9,829 nt of DNA, taken from assembly GCA_011322755.1 (NCBI GenBank), contig DRLZ01000039.1, forward strand, positions 1-9,829. The letters are read 5' to 3'. The position numbers and the translations under genes are program-made. The notes beneath the pieces were generated by a model. That model worked only from the letters and a program-made list of their open reading frames with translations, had not been told where the DNA came from and ran no database searches. This document shows positions 1 through 6,516 of this stretch, in pieces. This DNA is from Crenotrichaceae bacterium (lineage in GTDB: Bacteria > Pseudomonadota > Gammaproteobacteria > Methylococcales > DRLZ01). The first letter of the stretch is position 1. Each line of letters begins with the position of its first letter.

Positions 1-11
1 AATCAGACTTT

Positions 12-35
12 GGTATAACAATTAAGGTATAACAA
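12..35. repeat. Tandem 10-bp direct repeat GGTATAACAA
   Basis: GGTATAACAA occurs at 12-21 and again at 26-35, separated by TTAA, giving a 14-bp period. Each copy contains TATAAC, which resembles a -10 box; the first is preceded by TG at 11-12, as in an extended -10. Any -35 box for the first copy would lie before the window, so a promoter for yajC or an operator repeat is only inferred. Confidence 0.4.
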
Positions 36-38
36 CGA

Positions 39-56
39 CAACAAAATGCTTTGTTG
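39..56. other. Small perfect hairpin, 7-bp stem
   Basis: CAACAAA (39-45) and TTTGTTG (50-56) are perfect complements around a 4-nt loop. The stem is AT-rich and no T-tract follows, so it is a poor intrinsic terminator. It could be the end of an upstream transcript unit or a leader structure. The function is unknown. Confidence 0.35.
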
Positions 57-150
57 ATAAAGACAGATGCCCTGTACACATGTAATTGTCCCTGTGCATC
101 ACTACATGAGTCTGTTCAACAGGTATTTTACTCACACTGTTTCAATAATG

Positions 151-172
151 ATTACTGGACAAGCACAGTAAT
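151..172. promoter_or_regulatory. Inverted repeat in the yajC leader
   Basis: ATTACTG (151-157) pairs with CAGTAAT (166-172) across an 8-nt spacer. It ends 25 nt before the yajC start codon, just upstream of the weak ribosome site TTAGG (186-190). It may be a leader hairpin or an operator half-site pair. Only the symmetry is seen; the role is inferred. Confidence 0.3.
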
Positions 173-197
173 TCAACAATTAAATTTAGGTTAAAAC

Positions 198-533
198 ATG
201 GATTTCTTTATTTCAAATGCAATGGCAGCTGGCACCTCAGCTGGTAACGATTTTGCTGGCATGTTAATGCCAATCGCTATTCTGGTTATCTTTTATTTTT
301 TACTCATTCGCCCAGGTCAAAAACGTGCTAAAGAACAAAAAAACATGGTCGATTCCCTGAGCAAAGGAACAGAGTTAGTGACGACTGGCGGGTTACTCGG
401 TAAAGTAGCGCATGTTGATGATAATTTTATCGGACTGGAAGTCAGCCCTGACAAGATTGTCTGGGTACAACGAAGTGCAGTTAGCTCGTTAATGCCAAAA
501 GGCACATATAAGACATTGGTAAAAAACAGCTAG
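198..533 (+). CDS. yajC: Sec translocon accessory subunit YajC
   Basis: YajC is a small single-span inner-membrane protein that co-purifies with SecD-SecF and the SecYEG channel. The 111-residue product matches the usual length (110 in E. coli). A short N-terminal stretch is followed by one hydrophobic segment at about residues 20-38, which ends in the family's RPxQKRAKE-type basic motif (here RPGQKRAKE at 38-46). A soluble KOW-like part with the conserved VTTGGLLGKV block (61-70) comes next. The family usually has RPQ, so the Gly in RPG is a small deviation. The ATG is preceded by TTAGG seven bases upstream. secD and secF follow on the same strand, the standard order. A 112-nt spacer to secD is rather long for an operon but no terminator with a T-tract is visible in it. 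Confidence 0.96.
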   Translation: MDFFISNAMAAGTSAGNDFAGMLMPIAILVIFYFLLIRPGQKRAKEQKNMVDSLSKGTELVTTGGLLGKVAHVDDNFIGLEVSPDKIVWVQRSAVSSLMPKGTYKTLVKNS

Positions 534-579
534 TTTCCTCAACAGCCAAACGACTATTTTTCAATCACGATATTTCTCC

Positions 580-615
580 ATAATTCGAACACACTTATAG
601 TGATGACCGAATTAT
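580..615 (+). promoter_or_regulatory. Hairpin in the yajC-secD spacer
   Basis: ATAATTCG (580-587) pairs perfectly with CGAATTAT (608-615). Inside the loop, CACT (592-595) pairs with AGTG (599-602) around TAT, so the element can form a two-part stem. It ends 30 nt before the secD start. There is no T-tract, which argues against a simple terminator. An mRNA processing, attenuation or protein-binding role is inference only. Confidence 0.4.
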
Positions 616-645
616 CATTACACTTGCTAACTGATCGGTAACTTT

Positions 646-2577
646 ATGCTGAATCACTTTCCTGCGTGGAAAAACATACTCATTATTCTTGCAATTATCA
701 TTGCTGCGATCTATGCGCTACCGAATTTGTATGGATCTGATCCATCTATTCAGGTTTCACCATTAAGAAAAGCAATCCTTGATGATGAAAAAGCCGAGAC
801 AATCAGGGATACACTCAAGCAAAACGGGATTTCATGGAAATCTGACACGCTTGACGATTCCAGCCTGCTTCTACGCTTTATAAATACAGATACCCAGCTA
901 AAAGCTGCTGATTTATTGCGACATGACTTAGGCTCCCAATACGTTGCAGCACTTAACCTGGCACCAGCCACACCGGAATGGTTACGTAGCCTGGGCGCTG
1001 AACCCATGTACCTTGGACTGGATTTACGTGGCGGTGTGCATTTTCTGCTTGAAATTGACATGGATTCTGCCATTAAACAAGCTGAAGAGCGCAATGCCAG
1101 CGATATCCGCAGTGGTCTTCGTGAAAACAAGGTTCGCTATCGAAGTGTAAAAGCACAAGATGGTCAAATCATTGTGCAATTCAAAGATCTGGATCAGGTT
1201 AACAAGGCGCGGGATTACATAAGCCGTCAATTATCAGGCCTGGAGTTCGTTCCTCAGGAAGAACAGAGTTTGACTCTGATCGCCCGATTAACACCGAACC
1301 AGAAACGCGAAATCAAAAAGTTTGCGATTGCACAGAATATGACCACTCTGCGCAATCGTGTCAATGAGCTCGGCGTTGCAGAACCCGTCATACAGCAACA
1401 AGGCGAAGAACGCATCGTTGTTCAGTTACCAGGCGTCCAGGATACAGCCCGCGCCAAGGAAATTTTGGGTGCAACAGCGACACTTGAATTTCGTTTAGCT
1501 GACGTCAAGCACGATGTGCAACTGGCTGTGCGCGGCAGAATTCCCGCGGGAACACGGCTTTATTCAGAACGTGATGGTACTCCAGTCTTATTAAAAAGAC
1601 AGATTATCGTTACCGGTAATCAAGTCGTTGATGCCAGCTCCGGACTGGATCAGCAGACTGGAGGACCAATGGTTTCAGTGACACTGGATGGTGTCGGCGC
1701 AAAGAAAATGGGGCGGGTTACCAGTGACAATATCGGCAAGCCAATGGCAGTGGTCTTTATTGAAAACAAATCCGAGACCAAAAAAATCAATGGAAAACTG
1801 GTGCGCGAACGCAAGCAAGTTGCAGAAGTGATTAATATCGCAACCATTCGTGACAATTTCAGCCGTCGTTTTCAGATTACCGGACTGGATTCTACAACAG
1901 AAGCACGAAACCTGGCATTGCTGCTACGCGCAGGCGCATTGGCTGCACCAATGGATATCGTGGAAGAACGTACTGTTGGCCCAAGCCTGGGCAAAGATAA
2001 TATTGAAAAAGGCTTTCAATCTGTTATTGTCGGATTTATTGCTGTTTTGCTGTTCATGATCGTATATTACAGAAAATTCGGCTTCATTGCTGATATCGCA
2101 CTCACTGCCAATCTGGTCTTATTATTTGCGATTTTATCCTTTCTGCAAGCAACGCTGACTTTACCAGGCATTGCTGGCATCGTGCTCACAGTGGGCATGG
2201 CTGTCGATGCAAATGTTTTGATTTTTGAGCGCATCCGTGAGGAATTAAAAAGCGGCAGCACTCCCCAACAAGCCATACACGCTGGCTATGAAAAAGCATT
2301 TTCAACTATTTTTGATGCCAATCTCACCACATTGATTGCAGCTATTGTGTTGTTTAGTTTTGGTACAGGGCCAATCAAGGGATTTGCCGTTACGTTGTCT
2401 ATCGGTATTGTGACATCAATGTTCACAGCGATTCTGGTAACACGTATGTTAATCAACTGGATCTACGGATCAAAACGCCTTGACAACCTGTCAATCTGGC
2501 CACTATGGACGAGTCAACACAAGGTGCTGGACAACGTATCTGATGAAAATGGTTTAACTGAAGGAATGAAAGGATAA
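646..2577 (+). CDS. secD: Protein translocase subunit SecD
   Basis: SecD is an RND-superfamily inner-membrane protein that, with SecF, uses the proton-motive force to help exported polypeptides leave SecYEG on the periplasmic side. The 643-residue product is slightly longer than E. coli SecD (615). It has an N-terminal membrane anchor (about 8-26, ending ALPNLYG), the conserved LGLDLRGGVHFLLEID segment (123-138), a large periplasmic P1 domain, and a C-terminal block of five membrane spans from about residue 457. The motif GMAVDANVLIFERIREEL (517-534) holds D521, which by alignment corresponds to the essential TM4 aspartate (D519 in E. coli, D340 in Thermus SecDF). The start is chosen because MLN-(F/Y)P-W is the usual family N terminus. 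The ribosome site is weak. secF starts 4 nt after the stop, which suggests translational coupling. Confidence 0.98.
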   Translation: MLNHFPAWKNILIILAIIIAAIYALPNLYGSDPSIQVSPLRKAILDDEKAETIRDTLKQNGISWKSDTLDDSSLLLRFINTDTQLKAADLLRHDLGSQYVAALNLAPATPEWLRSLGAEPMYLGLDLRGGVHFLLEIDMDSAIKQAEERNASDIRSGLRENKVRYRSVKAQDGQIIVQFKDLDQVNKARDYISRQLSGLEFVPQEEQSLTLIARLTPNQKREIKKFAIAQNMTTLRNRVNELGVAEPVIQQQGEERIVVQLPGVQDTARAKEILGATATLEFRLADVKHDVQLAVRGRIPAGTRLYSERDGTPVLLKRQIIVTGNQVVDASSGLDQQTGGPMVSVTLDGVGAKKMGRVTSDNIGKPMAVVFIENKSETKKINGKLVRERKQVAEVINIATIRDNFSRRFQITGLDSTTEARNLALLLRAGALAAPMDIVEERTVGPSLGKDNIEKGFQSVIVGFIAVLLFMIVYYRKFGFIADIALTANLVLLFAILSFLQATLTLPGIAGIVLTVGMAVDANVLIFERIREELKSGSTPQQAIHAGYEKAFSTIFDANLTTLIAAIVLFSFGTGPIKGFAVTLSIGIVTSMFTAILVTRMLINWIYGSKRLDNLSIWPLWTSQHKVLDNVSDENGLTEGMKG

Positions 2578-2581
2578 GACA

Positions 2582-3508
2582 ATGGCAGATCACTTTAAAT
2601 TTGACTTCATGGGTAAACGCAAGCTCGCGCTTGTATTGTCTGCCTTGCTCATCATCATCTCCATTGGTTCACTGATTGCTCGCGGTCTTGTGCTCGGGAT
2701 TGATTTTACCGGCGGCACACTGGTAGAAATCGGCTATCCGGAGTCAATAGATCCACAAACAGTTCGCAGCCAATTGGTTGCAGGCGGATTCGATGATGCC
2801 AGTGTCCAGCATTTTGGATCATCCAAAGATATTTTGATTCGGCTACCATCAAAAGAAGGACGCGTCAGCGCAGAGTTGAGCACGCGAATAATGAATGTGG
2901 TCAAAACAAGCGAAGGTGCAGCGGAACTGCGGCGCATAGAATTCGTAGGCCCACAAGTTGGTGAGGAATTGCGGGAAAACGGTGGTCTGGCCATGCTCTA
3001 TGCAATTTTTGGAATCCTTCTCTATGTTGCCTGGCGGTTTGAGTACCGTTTTTCACTGGGTGCAGTCGCTGCTCTAGTACATGATGTCATCATTACCCTT
3101 GGTTTTTTCTCGGTATTTGGTCTGGAATTTGATCTCAGTGTATTGGCTGCAATCCTCGCAGTGATTGGTTATTCACTGAATGACACCATTGTTGTATTTG
3201 ACCGCATCCGTGAAAATTTCCGGCGCATGCGTAAAGGTGAACCTGTTGAAGTCATGAATGTGTCACTCAATCAAACCTTAACCCGGACAATTATTACCTC
3301 GTTAACAACTTTATTGGTATTAATTGCACTGGTACTCATGGGCGGTGAAATCATTCATAACTTTGCGATCGCACTGATTGTCGGCGTGCTGATAGGGACC
3401 TATTCTTCCATCTATGTTGCTAGCCCGGTAGTTCTCGCACTTGGTGTCAGCAAAGAAGACTTAATGCCTCCTGAAAGAGAAGGTGATGATTTTGAGGAAT
3501 GGGTTTAG
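2582..3508 (+). CDS. secF: Protein translocase subunit SecF
   Basis: SecF is the partner of SecD; together they form a 12-span pseudo-symmetric proton-driven translocation motor. The product is 308 residues (323 in E. coli). It shows an N-terminal span (about 14-34), the LGIDFTGGT motif (38-46), a short periplasmic domain, RRIEFVGPQVG (117-127), and five C-terminal spans. D201 in GYSLNDTIVVFDRIREN (196-212) and R235 in TLTRTIITS (232-240) are 34 residues apart, the same spacing as D637 and R671 in Thermus SecDF, so the proton-relay residues appear intact. The ATG lies 4 nt after the secD stop, with AAAGGA inside the secD end acting as ribosome site. No SecDF fusion is seen. The sequence resembles gammaproteobacterial SecF more than the betaproteobacterial type, judged from memory. 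Confidence 0.98.
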   Translation: MADHFKFDFMGKRKLALVLSALLIIISIGSLIARGLVLGIDFTGGTLVEIGYPESIDPQTVRSQLVAGGFDDASVQHFGSSKDILIRLPSKEGRVSAELSTRIMNVVKTSEGAAELRRIEFVGPQVGEELRENGGLAMLYAIFGILLYVAWRFEYRFSLGAVAALVHDVIITLGFFSVFGLEFDLSVLAAILAVIGYSLNDTIVVFDRIRENFRRMRKGEPVEVMNVSLNQTLTRTIITSLTTLLVLIALVLMGGEIIHNFAIALIVGVLIGTYSSIYVASPVVLALGVSKEDLMPPEREGDDFEEWV

Positions 3509-3513
3509 TAAAG

Positions 3514-3538
3514 ACTGACAAACGTAACGTTTGTCAGT
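3514..3538 (+). terminator. 25-nt near-perfect palindrome after secF
   Basis: ACTGACAAACG (3514-3524) and CGTTTGTCAGT (3528-3538) are perfect complements around TAA. This gives an 11-bp stem with a 3-nt loop, starting 5 nt after the secF stop. As DNA it is a 25-nt palindrome with one central unpaired base. No T-tract follows (the next bases are ACGGTCATAC), so it is not a standard intrinsic terminator. It more likely stabilises the 3' end of the secDF message, aids Rho-dependent ending, or is a protein site. Confidence 0.55.
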
Positions 3539-3841
3539 ACGGTCATACACATATCAACCACAGGGCAGCCCAACGTCACTTTACAGCGGATTTCAAATCA
3601 CTTCCGCTAGAGTTTTAACCGTGATCAATACACGGACATCATCTCTGTATTCATTCAGGAATAATCTGACTCTCTTTAGTAATAAGCAACTGTCATCCCT
3701 GAATGAGTGCAACATCTTCATCAGCTTTACCATTACTCCAAAACACTCTCTCATCAATCGTAACAAAGAACATTTGCCTCAAGTAGAATGTGTTCATTCT
3801 TCTTTGATCCATCACAGTGTTATTTAATCAACAGAATACCC
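3539..3841. other. Non-coding gap after secF with inverted repeats
   Basis: I see no recognisable gene on either strand. TCATTCAGG (3651-3659) has a perfect inverted copy CCTGAATGA (3698-3706). CCGTG (3619-3623) pairs with CACGG (3631-3635), and CAAAGAA (3764-3770) with TTCTTTG (3800-3806). A 98-codon plus-strand frame starting with TTG inside the secF palindrome, and a 53-codon minus-strand frame (3593-3754), have no ribosome site and no recognised motif; I do not call either a gene. In E. coli the divergent gene gloB lies before yafS, but no GloB-like reading was found here. Confidence 0.5.
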
Positions 3842-3850
3842 TGATATAAT
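3842..3850 (+). promoter_or_regulatory. Extended -10 promoter for yafS-rnhA
   Basis: TGATATAAT combines a perfect TATAAT (3845-3850) with TG one base upstream, the extended -10 form. The -35 region (about 3821-3827, TATTTAA) is poor, as often tolerated with an extended -10. Transcription would start near 3857 and give a leader of about 130 nt before the TTG start at 3990. A 12-bp palindrome lies in this leader. Confidence 0.5.
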
Positions 3851-3878
3851 AATTTGCATCAACGATTAGGTATTCTCC

Positions 3879-3890
3879 TGAGAGCTCTCA
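3879..3890. promoter_or_regulatory. 12-bp perfect palindrome TGAGAGCTCTCA
   Basis: The site is fully symmetric and lies 29 nt downstream of the extended -10 box, inside the predicted leader. A dimeric repressor could bind here and act as a roadblock. That role is inference; a 12-bp palindrome can also arise by chance. Confidence 0.3.
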
Positions 3891-3989
3891 ACCCCTATAT
3901 CGCTGCCGTGTTAATTGATCGATTGGAAAAAACTCACATGCATGGTAGGGTTCATTATTTAGTGTCGTAACATCAGATCAAGACAACAG

Positions 3990-4745
3990 TTGAGCAAAGT
4001 GAAATCTGCCATCAAAAATCCCCGGATTACATTGGACAAATGGTATTTATCACCAGTTGGTCAGCGAGTTCAGGATCTGGAAGTCGATTATCTTAAAACG
4101 CAATTATTCCTCTATTATGGGCAAAGAATTGTTCAATTAGGCGCACTCGGCTGGGAACATCGGTTCCTGGATGACTATTGGTTACCAAATCTGCATATAC
4201 TGGAAGAATGCCATGAAGCACCCATCAAGGACTCAAATATTTGCTGTATCAGCAGCTATCAAGCGTTGTCAATTACCAGTGAAATCGCAGACTGGGTACT
4301 CATTCCGCACCGGCTCGAATATGAATCAAACTGGAAAACAGTATTAGAGGAAGCAGAACGTATTTTGAAACCAGAGGGAACACTGTTTGTCCTGGGATTC
4401 AATCCCTGGAATATCCAGCATTTTAAACAATTTTTGTGCAGAAACCGTTCTGATTTTCCGGAATGCTCAGGCTTATTATCAAGAGATACGATCATGAGGG
4501 TACTACAAACACTCAATTTTGAAGCAGACAGAAGTGTCTGTTTTTACCCTGGAATGGGAAAAATGAAACCCACCGCTTTTGAAGCAAGGCGATTACCACT
4601 CGGTGCAATCAGTTATGTCATTCGAGCACGTAAACGACGCTTTACTCTGATTACTGGAAAATCACCATGGAATATACGCTCATTGATCCACAGACCAGCG
4701 CCCTCACCCATTCCACAAGATGCGGCGCGTAAACAACCTGACTGA
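3990..4745 (+). CDS. yafS: YafS-like SAM-dependent methyltransferase
   Basis: This is probably a class I (Rossmann-type) methyltransferase of the YafS family, with unknown substrate. The 251-residue product has the family layout: a glycine motif region GQRIVQLGALGWE (44-56), a strand-4 region DWVLIPHRLEY (101-111), and the post-motif EAERILKPEGTLFVLGFNPWN (121-141), followed by a basic C terminus. E. coli YafS has closely similar blocks (LLREADRVL, SGFNPIS) and also sits beside rnhA. The SAM-binding loop lacks the usual D/E-x-GxGxG spacing, so activity is not certain. An in-frame TAG at 3960-3962 and the absence of any in-frame ATG until about residue 168 force a non-ATG start: TTG at 3990 is taken, GTG at 3999 is possible. 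The ribosome site is weak. rnhA begins 31 nt after the stop. Confidence 0.82.
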   Translation: MSKVKSAIKNPRITLDKWYLSPVGQRVQDLEVDYLKTQLFLYYGQRIVQLGALGWEHRFLDDYWLPNLHILEECHEAPIKDSNICCISSYQALSITSEIADWVLIPHRLEYESNWKTVLEEAERILKPEGTLFVLGFNPWNIQHFKQFLCRNRSDFPECSGLLSRDTIMRVLQTLNFEADRSVCFYPGMGKMKPTAFEARRLPLGAISYVIRARKRRFTLITGKSPWNIRSLIHRPAPSPIPQDAARKQPD

Positions 4746-4776
4746 TATTCAAGACTAGCAATTAAGCATACGATTT

Positions 4777-5220
4777 ATGACTCAACTCATTACTGTATTT
4801 ACTGATGGTGCTTGTCGTGGCAACCCTGGACCTGGCGGCTGGGGGGTCTTGTTACGATTAGAAGATAAAGAAAAGGAATTATGGGGTGGTGAATTAGAAA
4901 CCACCAATAATCGAATGGAACTCATGGCTGCGATTCAAGCATTGGAAAATTTAACCAGCCCGAGTCAGATAGAAATCGTCACAGACTCTCAATACGTGAT
5001 GAAGGGCATAACAGAATGGTTACCAAACTGGATCAAACGCAACTGGAAAACAGCAGCAAATAAGCCCGTTAAAAATGCTGATTTATGGAAGCGTTTACAA
5101 TCTGCAACACAAACGCACGATGTTAGCTGGCGCTGGGTTCGAGGTCATCAGGGACATGAAGGCAATGAACGTGCTGATCAACTCGCCAATCGAGGTGTTG
5201 ATGATATTCTTGGGCAGTGA
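4777..5220 (+). CDS. rnhA: Ribonuclease HI
   Basis: RNase HI cuts the RNA strand of RNA-DNA hybrids using two metal ions, and removes primers and R-loops in the cytoplasm. The product is 147 residues (155 in E. coli). All catalytic positions are present at E. coli numbering: D10 in TDGACRGNPGPGGWG, E48 in NNRMELMAAI, D70 in VTDSQYV, H124 in VRGHQGHEGNERAD, and D134. The basic handle region (IKRNWKTAANKPVKN, 86-100) is also present. The ATG gives the standard N terminus, although the ribosome site is weak. It follows the YafS-like gene by 31 nt, as expected for this conserved pair, but dnaQ, its usual other neighbour, is not adjacent. Co-transcription with the methyltransferase is likely. Confidence 0.98.
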   Translation: MTQLITVFTDGACRGNPGPGGWGVLLRLEDKEKELWGGELETTNNRMELMAAIQALENLTSPSQIEIVTDSQYVMKGITEWLPNWIKRNWKTAANKPVKNADLWKRLQSATQTHDVSWRWVRGHQGHEGNERADQLANRGVDDILGQ

Positions 5221-5254
5221 CATGTCTTCACTCAACACAGTCATTGATTACACT

Positions 5255-5271
5255 CAGATGACTTCAATCTG
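5255..5271 (+). other. Weak hairpin between rnhA and the MDR gene
   Basis: CAGAT (5255-5259) pairs with ATCTG (5267-5271) around 7 nt and is followed by TTAAAAACTTTTTA. The stem is only 5 bp, so it would be at best a leaky terminator. The MDR gene starts 24 nt later. Confidence 0.2.
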
Positions 5272-5295
5272 TTAAAAACTTTTTAGGTCACTTGA

Positions 5296-6291
5296 ATGCG
5301 TGCAATTGCTATCACAGAATCGGGATCAGCAGAAATACTGAAAATACGAGATCTCCCTATTCCCGAAATTCACTCACCAACTCAAGTTTTAGTTCGATTA
5401 AAAGCTGCCAGCATTAATCCGCTGGATATTAAAATCCGACAAAACAAGAACGCTTTTCCTGTCCAGCCAACAGCAATTCTTGGCTGTGATGGTGCAGGTA
5501 TTATCGAAGCAACAGGATCAGACGTCACTGATTACCAGGTAGGAAATGCCGTATTTTTTTGTCAACCTGGGTTAAATGGGAGACAAGGAACATATGCTGA
5601 GTATGTTGTTGTCGATCAGGAAGTCCTCGCCCACAAACCCGAAACACTCAGTTTTACCCAGGCCGCTGCAATTCCTTTAGTATTAATTACAGCATGGGAA
5701 GCATTGTTTGATCGTGTGAATACAAAACAAGACTCTCAGATACTCATACAAGCTGGTGCAGGTGGTGTCGGACACATCGCAATACAACTCGCAAAGCTGG
5801 CAGGGGCAAGAGTGGCAACAACCGTTAGTACAGAACAGAAGCTGGCATTTGTTAAACAACTCGGTGTCGAAAAAGCAATTCGTTATCAGCAGCAAAATGT
5901 GGTTGAAGAAATAATGCATTGGTCCAATCAGCAAGGTGTCGACTTGGCATTTGACACAATTGGTGATGAAGTCATGCAACAGTGTTTTTCCAGTGTTCGC
6001 TGTTATGGCGATGTCGTGACGATTCTTACACCAACCTCAGAAACCGACTGGAGTGAAGCTCGACTCAAAAATGTTCGATTCACCCAGGAATTAATGTTAA
6101 CTGCATTTTTCTTGAATGATACAGCACTAATGAAACATCAATCTGAAATACTGAAAAAATGTACTCCTGATTTCAATAACGGAATCTTAACTACACGTGT
6201 TGCCAGAATCTTTCCATTAGACGATGTTGCCAGTGCGCATCAACACTTACAGGAAAATGCACCAATTGGCAAAGTAGTTCTTGAAATATAA
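5296..6291 (+). CDS. Zinc-free NADPH:quinone-oxidoreductase-type MDR enzyme
   Basis: This is a medium-chain dehydrogenase/reductase that probably reduces quinones or other activated carbonyl or alkene compounds with NAD(P)H; the exact substrate cannot be told. The 331-residue product has the GroES-like N-terminal half, with INPLDIKIR (40-48) and GCDGAGIIEATG (63-74). A Rossmann half follows, with the cofactor loop AGAGGVGHIAIQLAK (153-167) and DLAFDTIGDE (216-225), and it ends in IGKVVLEI. The Cys/His zinc ligands and the four-cysteine structural lobe of alcohol dehydrogenases are absent, as in the zeta-crystallin/QOR group (E. coli QorA is 327 residues). TAGG lies 7 nt before the ATG. The gene sits where dnaQ often follows rnhA, so it may be a lineage-specific insertion. 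Codon use and base composition look like its neighbours. Confidence 0.9.
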   Translation: MRAIAITESGSAEILKIRDLPIPEIHSPTQVLVRLKAASINPLDIKIRQNKNAFPVQPTAILGCDGAGIIEATGSDVTDYQVGNAVFFCQPGLNGRQGTYAEYVVVDQEVLAHKPETLSFTQAAAIPLVLITAWEALFDRVNTKQDSQILIQAGAGGVGHIAIQLAKLAGARVATTVSTEQKLAFVKQLGVEKAIRYQQQNVVEEIMHWSNQQGVDLAFDTIGDEVMQQCFSSVRCYGDVVTILTPTSETDWSEARLKNVRFTQELMLTAFFLNDTALMKHQSEILKKCTPDFNNGILTTRVARIFPLDDVASAHQHLQENAPIGKVVLEI

Positions 6292-6400
6292 AAGGAGGAA
6301 CATCAAAAACCTTTTCGACAAAATACGAGGAGGCAAGCTCCCAATAAATTATTTTTGACGTAACGACTTGATTTGCTTTCTACATAACCTTTTGCACTGA
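6292..6400 (+). pseudogene. Possible HIT-family (HinT-like) 5' gene remnant
   Basis: A perfect Shine-Dalgarno AAGGAGG (6292-6298) stands directly after the MDR stop but no start codon follows. Reading from ATC at 6302 (one base from ATG) gives IKNLFDKIRGGKLPINYF, a TGA at 6356-6358, then in the same frame RNDLICFLHNLLH to a second stop at 6398-6400. Compared from memory with HinT (TIFSKIIRREIPSDIV..DDLV), the F, K, I, P and DL positions fall at identical spacing. A decayed histidine-triad hydrolase gene is the best explanation. No HIT motif (HxHxH) is seen further on, so only the N-terminal quarter would survive. The alignment is short and could be chance. The gap from GGAGG to ATC (3 nt) is shorter than ideal. 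Confidence 0.35.
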
Positions 6401-6416
6401 TTCCGCTAATCCAAGC

Positions 6417-6444
6417 TTGTTTTTCTCAATGACTCTGTTATATA
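6417..6444 (+). promoter_or_regulatory. Candidate promoter for rnfBCD
   Basis: TTGTTT (6417-6422) and TATATA (6439-6444) are separated by 16 nt. TG at 6436-6437 makes the latter an extended -10. Transcription would begin near 6451, giving a leader of about 65 nt before the rnfB TTG codon. It is the best match in the 225-nt gap, but the region is AT-rich, so false matches are easy. Confidence 0.4.
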
Positions 6445-6516
6445 TTTTTCCTGTATAGACAATTTTTCTATCTTAATCATGGAAATATTCATAAGCAATC
6501 AGAATAATCTTATATC

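Noticed and set aside
750..1130. 126-codon minus-strand frame inside secD
   Set aside because: It lies wholly opposite a well-conserved secD region and is a shadow of that coding sequence.
3593..3754. 53-codon minus-strand frame ending in VRVLITVKTLAEVI
   Set aside because: It looks somewhat protein-like, but has no ribosome site, no promoter and no known family, and is short enough to occur by chance.
3531..3827. 98-codon plus-strand frame after secF
   Set aside because: It begins with TTG inside the secF palindrome, has no ribosome site, and shows low-complexity Ser/Thr/Asn-rich sequence with no recognisable motif.
5075..5275. 66-codon plus-strand frame overlapping the rnhA end
   Set aside because: It overlaps the RNase HI active-site region in another frame and has no motif or ribosome site of its own.
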